From Gordonia rubripertincta (GTDB lineage: Bacteria > Actinomycetota > Actinomycetes > Mycobacteriales > Mycobacteriaceae), in NCBI RefSeq assembly GCF_038024875.1, contig NZ_CP136136.1, positions 4,216,001 to 4,280,000 of the forward strand: DNA of 64,000 nt, written 5' to 3'. The notes under the pieces are model-generated. The model searched no databases, was not told where the DNA came from, and worked only from the letters and a program-made list of their open reading frames with translations. Below, piece after piece: positions 57,784 through 64,000 of the stretch (positions are counted from its first letter, which is position 1; the number at the start of each line of letters is the position of its first letter). A program made the translations under genes and the position numbers.

Positions 57784-58896
57784 TCAGAGCAGGACCGACG
57801 TGCTCTTGCCCGCCCCACCGGCGACCGCCGAGTACGCGGCGGCGAGGAGACCCGGATCGGGACCTTCGAGACGGCCCGGCTTGGCCAGCCCGTCGAGCAC
57901 GACGAAGCGCAGCACACCCGAACGGTTCTTCTTGTCCCCCGCCATGCCCTCCAGCAGGTCGGCGAAGGCGTCGGGGTCGTAGGTGGTCGGCAGGCCGACC
58001 AGTTCCAGCACCGACTTGTGGCGGTCGGCGGTCGCATCGTCGAGACGCCCGGCCAGGCGCGCCAGCTCGGCGGCGAAGACCAGGCCCACCGACACCGCCG
58101 CGCCGTGGCGCCAGCGGTAACGCTCGCGTCGCTCGATCGCGTGGCCCAGGGTGTGGCCGTAGTTGAGGATCTCCCGCAGCGAGGACTCCTTGAGATCGGC
58201 CGAGACGACGTCGGCCTTCACCTGCACCGAGCGGCGGATCAGATCCGGGAGGACCGGGCTGGTGGGGTCGAGCGCGGCCTCCGGGTCGGCCTCGATGATG
58301 TCGAGGATGGACGGATCGGCGATGAAACCGGTCTTGATGACCTCGGCGAGCCCGGCGACGATCTCGTTGCGGGGCACGGTCTCGAGGGTGCCGATGTCGA
58401 TCAGGACCGCGTCGGGTTCGTGGAACGAGCCGACGAGGTTCTTGCCCGCCTCGGTGTTGATACCTGTCTTGCCGCCCACCGCGGCGTCGACCATCGCCAG
58501 CAGCGTGGTCGGGACATGGATGACGCCGATGCCGCGCATCCAGGTGGCGGCGACGAAGCCGGAGACGTCGGTCGCGGCACCGCCGCCGAGGCTGATGACC
58601 TTGTCGTTGCGCTTGAGACCGATCCGGCCGAAGACCTCCCAGCAGAAGGCGGCGACCGAGAGGTCCTTACCCGCCTCGGCGTCCGGGATCTCGATGCGGT
58701 GGGCATCGAATCCCCTGTCTGCCAAGAATTCCCGGATCTGCTCGGCGGTCTTGTTCAGCGGCGGCTGGTACAGGATCGCGATACGGTCGGCGCCCGCGGC
58801 GGCTTCGGCGACCTCGCCGAGCAGCCCGCGGCCGATGGTGACGTCGTAGGGCGCGCCGGCGTTGACGCGGATCGCGACGGGTTCGGTGTCGGTCAT
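57784..58896 (-). CDS. aroB: 3-dehydroquinate synthase
   Basis: Second step of the shikimate pathway; NAD- and metal-dependent. The 370-residue protein has KVISLGGGAATDVSGFVAATWMRG, PTTLLAMVDAAVGGKTGIN, and metal ligands in GLAEVIKTGF and ILNYGHTLGHAIE. Its start overlaps the aroK stop (ATGA). In M. tuberculosis the type II dehydroquinase gene follows aroB; here the palindromic terminator follows instead. Confidence 0.97.
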   Translation of the reverse strand: MTDTEPVAIRVNAGAPYDVTIGRGLLGEVAEAAAGADRIAILYQPPLNKTAEQIREFLADRGFDAHRIEIPDAEAGKDLSVAAFCWEVFGRIGLKRNDKVISLGGGAATDVSGFVAATWMRGIGVIHVPTTLLAMVDAAVGGKTGINTEAGKNLVGSFHEPDAVLIDIGTLETVPRNEIVAGLAEVIKTGFIADPSILDIIEADPEAALDPTSPVLPDLIRRSVQVKADVVSADLKESSLREILNYGHTLGHAIERRERYRWRHGAAVSVGLVFAAELARLAGRLDDATADRHKSVLELVGLPTTYDPDAFADLLEGMAGDKKNRSGVLRFVVLDGLAKPGRLEGPDPGLLAAAYSAVAGGAGKSTSVLL

Positions 58897-59456
58897 TCTG
58901 ATGTCCTCACGTCGAGTTCGCGGGCGAGTTCGGAGACGATGGCGTCGACGACGGCGTCCGGAGCGGCGTCGGCGTCGACCTCGAAGGTGCAGACCGACGA
59001 GTAGATGTCGGTGCGCTCGGCGAGCAGTTCCGCGTAGCGGGCGGCCGGGTCCGCGGTGGCCAGCAGCGGCCGGTCGGTGCCGGACACCCGCTCGTAGCCG
59101 CGTTCGGGACTGACGCGCAGGTAGACCACCCGCTGGGCGGCCAGTGCGTCGCGGACACCGGCCGTGGTGACCGCGCCCCCGCCGAGCGAGACCACGCCGC
59201 CGTGGTTGTCGAGGACGTCGCAGACGACGTTCTCCTCGATCGTGCGGAACCCGTCGACGCCGTCGGATTCGAAGATCTCCGGGATGGAGCGCCCCGTACG
59301 GCGGACCAACTCGATGTCGGTGTCGACGAAGTCGACCCCGAGCCGGTCGGCGAGCAGCCGCCCGACGGTCGACTTGCCGGCGCCCATGAAGCCGATCAGC
59401 ACGGCGCTGGGGCGTCGCCCCGTGGTCGCCCGTGTGGGGGTCGGCGTCTGGGTCAT
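58893..59456 (-). CDS. aroK: Shikimate kinase
   Basis: Phosphorylates shikimate. The 187-residue protein has Walker A LIGFMGAGKST near residue 22, DTDIELVRRTGRSIPEIFE, FRTIEENVV and SLGGGAVTT. ATG 59456 overlaps the aroC stop by four bases, which sets the start; the open frame further upstream runs through aroC. Confidence 0.96.
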   Translation of the reverse strand: MTQTPTPTRATTGRRPSAVLIGFMGAGKSTVGRLLADRLGVDFVDTDIELVRRTGRSIPEIFESDGVDGFRTIEENVVCDVLDNHGGVVSLGGGAVTTAGVRDALAAQRVVYLRVSPERGYERVSGTDRPLLATADPAARYAELLAERTDIYSSVCTFEVDADAAPDAVVDAIVSELARELDVRTSE

Positions 59457-60661
59457 GGGCGCGGCGGGCGCGCGTGGATGGCAGTCAGGTAGGCACCGAG
59501 GTTGGCGGTGGTCTCGGCGACCGAGTCGCCACCGAACTTGTCCAGTGCCGCCTGGGCGACGACGAGCGCCACCATGGCCTCGGCGACCACACCTGCCGCG
59601 GGCACGGCGCACACATCGGAGCGCTGGTGGATCGCGCTGGCGGTCTCCCCCGTCTCCATGTCGACCGTCGAGAGGGCGCGCGGCACCGTCGAGATCGGCT
59701 TCATCGCGATGCGTACGCGCAGGTCCTCGCCGTTGGTCATGCCGCCTTCGAGGCCGCCCGCGCGGTTGGTCGAGCGCAGCACGCCGTCGGGTCCGGGAAC
59801 CATCTCGTCGTGGGCCTCGCTGCCGCGGCGGCGGGCGGTTGTGAAGCCGTCGCCGACCTCGACACCCTTGATCGCCTGGATGCCCATGAGTGCGGCGGCC
59901 AGACGTGCGTCGAGGCGGGTCTCACCGCTGACGTGCGAGCCGAGTCCGACGGGCACACCGGTGGCGACGATCTCGACGACGCCGCCGAGGGTGTCGCCGT
60001 CCTTCTTGGCGGCCTCGATCTCGTCGATCATCGACTTCTCGGCGACGGCGTCGAAGGCGCGGACCGGGCTGGCGTCGATGGCCTCGAGGTCGCTGCGGCG
60101 CGGCGGCGGACCGACGTAGGGATCACTCGCGCCGATCGAGATGACGTGCGAGACCACCTCGATGCCGAAGACCTGACGCAGGAAGTTCCGGGCGACGGTG
60201 CCGGCGGCGACGCGGGCCGCGGTCTCGCGCGCACTGGCGCGTTCGAGGACCGGACGGGCGTCGTCGAAGCCGTACTTGAGCATGCCCGAGTAATCGGCGT
60301 GACCGGGACGCGGGCGGGTCAGCGGCGCGTTGCGGGCGCTGCCCTCGAGTTCGGCGGGATCGACCGGGTCAGCCGCCATGACGGTTTCCCACTTGGGCCA
60401 TTCGGTATTGCCGATCTCGATGGCGACCGGGCCGCCCATAGTGCGGCCGTGGCGCACGCCACCGATCACGGTGACCTTGTCGGCCTCGAACTTCATCCGC
60501 GCGCCGCGGCCGTAGCCGAGGCGACGACGGGCGAGCTGTTCGGCGATGTCCGACGAGGTCACCTCGACCCCGGCGACCATGCCCTCGACGAGGGCGACCA
60601 AGGCGGGTCCGTGGGATTCTCCGGCAGTTATCCAGCGCAGCACAGTGATCAATTGTTCCAT
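59453..60661 (-). CDS. aroC: Chorismate synthase
   Basis: Final shikimate-pathway step, using reduced FMN. The 402-residue protein has TAGESHGPALVALVEGMVAG at the N-terminus, the GYGRGARMKFE and RPGHADYSGMLKYGFDDARPVLERASARETAARVAAG signatures, and HQRSDVCAVPAAGVV near the end. An ATG at 60661 starts the longest form; GTG 60643 would give the LRWITAGESHG start usual in mycobacteria. Confidence 0.96.
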   Translation of the reverse strand: MEQLITVLRWITAGESHGPALVALVEGMVAGVEVTSSDIAEQLARRRLGYGRGARMKFEADKVTVIGGVRHGRTMGGPVAIEIGNTEWPKWETVMAADPVDPAELEGSARNAPLTRPRPGHADYSGMLKYGFDDARPVLERASARETAARVAAGTVARNFLRQVFGIEVVSHVISIGASDPYVGPPPRRSDLEAIDASPVRAFDAVAEKSMIDEIEAAKKDGDTLGGVVEIVATGVPVGLGSHVSGETRLDARLAAALMGIQAIKGVEVGDGFTTARRRGSEAHDEMVPGPDGVLRSTNRAGGLEGGMTNGEDLRVRIAMKPISTVPRALSTVDMETGETASAIHQRSDVCAVPAAGVVAEAMVALVVAQAALDKFGGDSVAETTANLGAYLTAIHARPPRP

Positions 60662-60703
60662 GTGCCCCGCAACTCCCCGACAGCGGTCGTGGGGCGGGCG
60701 TCG

Positions 60704-61087
60704 TCAGGCCAGATCGGACACGGCGATCAGCGCGCCGACGAGCGCCGGGGCATGTGCGTGTCCCCGCCGCCCGACGCTCGTCAGGGCGATCACCAGTGTC
60801 ACGAGGGAGGCGCACGCCACCATCACCATCGCGGTGTCCCAGCGCAACGCGAGACCGCCGCAGACGAAGGCGAGCTTCACGTCACCACCGCCGCACCATC
60901 GGGCCGTGAACGCCAGCAGGTACGGTGCCGCGGCCACCCCGGCAGCGAGTCCCACGGCGGGCTGGGTGATCGCGACAACGGCCACCGCGCCGAGTCCGGG
61001 CCACACCATCGCATTGGGGATGCGTCGGGTGCGTGCATCGGTGGCGGCGATTGCGAGCAACCAGAACAGGATCGCGGGTTCGACCAT
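60704..61087 (-). CDS. A24-type prepilin peptidase-like protein, peptidase domain only
   Basis: A 127-residue membrane protein with about four helices. The first aspartate is in LAIAATDARTRRIPN and the second in the GGGDVKL motif, the two catalytic residues of the A24 family. There is no N-terminal methyltransferase domain, so it is at most a short peptidase (TadV/CpaA-like). It sits between aroE and aroC on the same strand; a similar gene, Rv2551c, is in the same place in M. tuberculosis. No pilin genes are in the window. Confidence 0.85.
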   Translation of the reverse strand: MVEPAILFWLLAIAATDARTRRIPNAMVWPGLGAVAVVAITQPAVGLAAGVAAAPYLLAFTARWCGGGDVKLAFVCGGLALRWDTAMVMVACASLVTLVIALTSVGRRGHAHAPALVGALIAVSDLA

Positions 61088-61138
61088 GTGCCGAGGATCG
61101 CGCGTGTCCGGGCAGCGTCCTCGACGGTCTCCACAGCC

Positions 61139-61999
61139 TCAGGCGTTGGGGATGAGCACCTTGGTCATCGCCTCGCGGGGTGCCGGGAGCCCGGTGAACA
61201 GCTCGACCTGACGGAAGGCCTGGTTCAGCAGCATGACCAGTCCCCCGACGACCACGCCACCGGCCGCCGCCACGGTGGCGGCCAGCGGGGTCGGCCAGGG
61301 GTCGTAGATCACGTCGACGACCTTGCCCGCGTGGGCGAGTGCGGGCGCGAGCGTCTCGGCGGCCGGCGCGGGCACCGTCGACACCACGACGGACGCGTTC
61401 CGGCAACGATGTTCGAGCGCCGTCCCGGCGTCGAAGGGGACGACCTCACCGGCGATGCCGAGCCGCTCGCACAGCTCCAGGACGGACGCGGCCCGGCCCG
61501 CGTCACGCGCGACGACGGAGATCGTCGAGACGCCCAACCCGGCGAGCGCCATGACGGTCGGCAGCGCCGTGCCGCCGGCTCCGACCACGACCGCGTCGGG
61601 CGCGGCCCCCGCGGCGAGGTCGGCGTCGACGCCCAGCTCGGCCAGCGCGCCTGTCATCCCGTCGATGTCGGTGCAGTCGGCCCGCCAGCCGTCGTCGATG
61701 CGGACGAGCGTGTTCGCCGATCCGACGAGCTCGGCCCGCTCGGTCCGTTCGGACGCGAAGTCCAGGGCGGCCAGCTTGTTCGGCATGGTCACCGAGAACC
61801 CGACGAACTCCGGCGCCGCGCCGGAGACGATCTCGGGCAGCCGGTCGGCCGTGCACTCGACCCGATCGTAGGTCCAGTCGTGCAGGCCCAGCGCCCGGTA
61901 GGCGGCCAGGTGGACGGCGGGCGACTTGGAGTGCGCGATCGGCGAACCGAGGACCGCCGCCCGTCGACGGTCACCGTAGGGCGAACGGCTCACTGGCAT
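61139..61999 (-). CDS. aroE: Shikimate dehydrogenase
   Basis: NADPH-dependent reduction of dehydroshikimate. The 286-residue protein has AVLGSPIAHSKSPAVHLAAY, the catalytic lysine in VTMPNKLAALD and an AGGTA-type NADP loop (VVGAGGTALPTV). ATG 61999 overlaps the mltG stop by ten bases; GTG 61993 would give a four-base overlap and is equally possible. The long frame upstream is antisense noise. Confidence 0.94.
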   Translation of the reverse strand: MPVSRSPYGDRRRAAVLGSPIAHSKSPAVHLAAYRALGLHDWTYDRVECTADRLPEIVSGAAPEFVGFSVTMPNKLAALDFASERTERAELVGSANTLVRIDDGWRADCTDIDGMTGALAELGVDADLAAGAAPDAVVVGAGGTALPTVMALAGLGVSTISVVARDAGRAASVLELCERLGIAGEVVPFDAGTALEHRCRNASVVVSTVPAPAAETLAPALAHAGKVVDVIYDPWPTPLAATVAAAGGVVVGGLVMLLNQAFRQVELFTGLPAPREAMTKVLIPNA

Positions 62000-63789
62000 C
62001 CCGTCGACACGAGCTTGTTCTTGCAGGCGACGTTGCGGTTGCGCTTGTGTTCCTCGTAGGTGTCGGCGAACAGCGTGGTGCCCGCGGTGTCGACGGTGAC
62101 GAAGTACAGCCACGAACCCGGGGCCGGGTCGAGCATCGCCTCGAGTGCCGGGACGCCGACGGCCGCGATCGGGGTCGGCGGAAGACCCTTGTAGCGGTAG
62201 GTGTTCCACTCGTTGTCGGCCTTGTACGCCTCACCGTGCACGTCGATGTTGGTGACGGCGGCGGTGTAGTTCTGGGTCGAGTCCATCTCGAGCCGCTGAT
62301 CCTCGTCGAGCCGGTTGCGGATGACGCGGGCGACCTTCGGCGCATCTTCGACATGCCGCACCTCGCGTTCGACGATCGACGCGGCGACCAGCGTCTCGTA
62401 GGGCGAGAGCCCGGACTTGTTGCCGTCCACCAGACCCCACTGGTCGAACATCGCCGCGCTCTTGGTGATCATCTCGTTGAGAATCTGCACCGCGGTGTGA
62501 TCGGGTTCGACGCGTTCCCAGGTGGTGGGTGCGATCAGACCCTCGATGCGGCGGTGGTCGCCGGTCATCGACGCGACGTTCTCCTTCGCCCAGTCCGGCA
62601 CCCCGAGCGCTTCGGGGGTCGAGGTGGCGGCCGCCTGTTCGAGCTGCGCCACCGTGACACCCTCGGGCTGACCGTTGATCTCGGTCGTCGTGGCGTCCTG
62701 GATCAACTGGAAGATGCCCGGCGTGATCTTGCCGTCGATACCGGTCTTGGAATCGAGCTGCAGCCCCGGCGGGATCACCACCCGTCCGACGCGGTGCTGG
62801 GCACTGTCGTCGGTGAGCATCTCCACAGCGGTCGACGCCGGGATCTGGGTCCGCATCTTGTAGAGGCCACCGGACATGGGCTGGTTGTCCGCGGCGTCGA
62901 TGAAGGCACGTACGCTGCCGACGACATCGGCGTCGACCAGGATCCGGCCGAAGTCGGACAGGGTCGAGTTCTCCGGGATGTCGACGATCACGTCGCTGGC
63001 GCCGGCGGTGTTGGTGTAGTCCTTGCGCGACTCCAGGACTCCCATGGAGCGCAGACCGTAGTAGCCGATGCCGCCGACGAGCGCGAGCATGAACACGATC
63101 GCGAGTGCCAGCACCACGCGGCGCTTCTTCTGGTTCTCGCGGCTGCGTCGGCGCGGGCGTCGTGGCGCCGGCTCCGCCTCGTCGGCACCCGGCCACCAGT
63201 CGTCCTCGGCGCGACCGCGCACGCCGCGCGGCGTCGTCGCCACGGGCTCGGTGCGTGCCGGCTCGCTGTACACGGGATCGCGGTACACGGGATCGCTGTA
63301 CACGGGCTCGTCATGTACGGGCTCGCTGTACACGGGCTCGTCGTAGGCGGGCTGGGCGTCGACGTCGCTGAATTCCCGGTCGTCGTAACGGGGTTCGACG
63401 TATTCCGGTTCGGGCCGGCGCGGGGCCGCGGGCGGCGGTGGTGCCTGCTGGGCGCGCGGCGGCTGTGGGGGCTGACCGCCCGGCGGGATCCGGACGGGCT
63501 GCGCACGCCCCGGAACCTCACCCGGCCGACCGCTCTGGGCCGCGGGCGTGGACTCTCCGGGCGGCGCGGGCGGGGCCGCACGCCGGCGACGGTGCCGGGT
63601 GTGGGGCGCTCCCTCGCCGGGCTGCGTGAAGTACCGCAGACGCTCCGGGTCCATGCCCTCGGAACCGCTCTGGCGCGCGTCGGCACGGCGTCCCTGGCTG
63701 TCCCGGTGTCGCGTGCGACGCCGTTCTTCGGTCACCGCCGGCTCCCCTCCCGACTCTGTCGAGGGATCATCGGATTCACCGTCGCGCAT
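61990..63789 (-). CDS. mltG: Endolytic murein transglycosylase MltG (YceG-like) with long cytoplasmic tail
   Basis: MltG cleaves nascent glycan strands and sets their length. The 599-residue protein has a cytoplasmic region of about 220 residues rich in Pro, Arg and acidic residues, one membrane helix (VVLALAIVFMLALVGGIGYYGL), a LysM-like segment and the catalytic domain with LSPYETLVAASIVEREV, DSTQNYT and YRYKGLPPTPIAAVG. The cytoplasmic part contains a run of pentapeptide repeats (DEPVY/SEPVY). It overlaps ruvX by 14 bases. The order ruvX-mltG-aroE is conserved. Confidence 0.94.
   Translation of the reverse strand: MRDGESDDPSTESGGEPAVTEERRRTRHRDSQGRRADARQSGSEGMDPERLRYFTQPGEGAPHTRHRRRRAAPPAPPGESTPAAQSGRPGEVPGRAQPVRIPPGGQPPQPPRAQQAPPPPAAPRRPEPEYVEPRYDDREFSDVDAQPAYDEPVYSEPVHDEPVYSDPVYRDPVYSEPARTEPVATTPRGVRGRAEDDWWPGADEAEPAPRRPRRRSRENQKKRRVVLALAIVFMLALVGGIGYYGLRSMGVLESRKDYTNTAGASDVIVDIPENSTLSDFGRILVDADVVGSVRAFIDAADNQPMSGGLYKMRTQIPASTAVEMLTDDSAQHRVGRVVIPPGLQLDSKTGIDGKITPGIFQLIQDATTTEINGQPEGVTVAQLEQAAATSTPEALGVPDWAKENVASMTGDHRRIEGLIAPTTWERVEPDHTAVQILNEMITKSAAMFDQWGLVDGNKSGLSPYETLVAASIVEREVRHVEDAPKVARVIRNRLDEDQRLEMDSTQNYTAAVTNIDVHGEAYKADNEWNTYRYKGLPPTPIAAVGVPALEAMLDPAPGSWLYFVTVDTAGTTLFADTYEEHKRNRNVACKNKLVSTGCQ
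63236..63355. repeat. 15-base tandem repeat within mltG
   Basis: About eight degenerate units close to CTGTACACGGGCTCG lie in phase between 63236 and 63355. On the coding strand they give pentapeptides of the type x-x-E/D-P-V. The central units at 63266-63340 are most alike. Confidence 0.85.
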
Positions 63790-64000
63790 CCAGCCATCCC
63801 TGAAGGATAGCTACCGCGGCCGCTTGGTCGATGACTCCTCGAGATGACTTCACCGTCCGGCCGCTCGCGTGCAGTGCTTGCTGCGCGGTCACGGTGGTGA
63901 ATCGTTCGTCCTGCCAATGCACTTCGGCCGGCGCGATGCGCTCGGCGAGTCGATCACCGAAGGCACGCGCGGTCTCCGCGGCGACCCCGGTGGTGTTCTT
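63776..64000 (-). CDS. ruvX: Putative pre-16S rRNA nuclease / Holliday junction resolvase RuvX (YqgF), C-terminal part
   Basis: The open frame runs from the window edge (64000) to the TGA at 63776-63778, giving 74 residues of the C-terminal part. The sequence KNTTGVAAETARAFGDRLAE, then the family motif VHWQDERFTTVTAQQALHASG and the ending DQAAAVAILQGWLDARR identify YqgF/RuvX. Family members mature the 5' end of 16S rRNA in E. coli. The N-terminus, with the first catalytic Asp, lies outside the window. The last codons overlap the start of mltG. Confidence 0.93.
   Translation of the reverse strand, partial: KNTTGVAAETARAFGDRLAERIAPAEVHWQDERFTTVTAQQALHASGRTVKSSRGVIDQAAAVAILQGWLDARR

Noticed and set aside
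59432..62059. An 875-codon plus-strand frame across aroK-aroC-A24-aroE
   Set aside because: It crosses four clear genes and their overlaps on the other strand and has no homologous segment.

Overview
The window is about 64 kb of GC-rich actinobacterial chromosome from a mycolic-acid-containing member of the Mycobacteriales, most likely Gordonia or a close relative. The evidence is a set of lineage-typical genes (OpcA, WhiA, MihF, a helicase-dead PriA, paired PH-domain membrane proteins next to ribH and carA, a MptB-like fragment) and a gene order that follows, from memory, the M. tuberculosis blocks Rv1459c-Rv1379 and Rv2533c-Rv2554c. No rRNA, tRNA, CRISPR array, integrase or insertion sequence was seen.

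Layout. 1-5.6 kb: end of a probable mptB, an ABC-2 exporter, heme A synthase ctaA, a small conserved protein, qor and ctaB. 5.8-13.5 kb: the pentose-phosphate operon tkt-tal-zwf-opcA-pgl, then ppnP and a flavodoxin-fold reductase. 13.5-19.8 kb (minus strand): ppc, secG and the glycolytic operon gap-pgk-tpiA. 20-25.6 kb: uvrC-rapZ-yvcK-whiA with a PH-domain protein upstream. 25.6-30.1 kb: riboflavin genes ribE-ribBA-ribH behind an FMN riboswitch, plus rpe-ribD. 37.1-45.4 kb: mihF-gmk-rpoZ-coaBC-metK-priA-fmt-rsmB. 45.9-54.8 kb: the pyrimidine operon pyrR-pyrB-pyrC-(PH protein)-carA-carB-pyrF under a PyrR-binding leader. 54.9-64 kb: nusB, efp and pepQ, then ruvX-mltG-aroE-(A24 peptidase)-aroC-aroK-aroB.

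The accessory part is 30.1-37.1 kb, inserted between rpe and rsmB, which are neighbours in M. tuberculosis. It holds (i) a three-gene, reduced-GC, type VII secretion-like module: a 101-residue WXG protein, an 837-residue protein with a WXG-like N-terminus, and a lipoprotein; (ii) a GNAT acetyltransferase; (iii) a DUF222/HNH protein; (iv) an ArsR-SRPBCC-dihydrofolate-reductase-like operon behind a clear palindromic operator, whose last gene is truncated against rsmB. The WXG module is the best candidate for unfamiliar biology.

Two conserved genes, yvcK and rsmB, are broken as read. Each carries one extra base in a four-base homopolymer, and both sites lie in the same 9-mer (TTGGGGTGC on one strand or the other). 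A systematic sequencing error is the most economical explanation, but it should be checked against reads.
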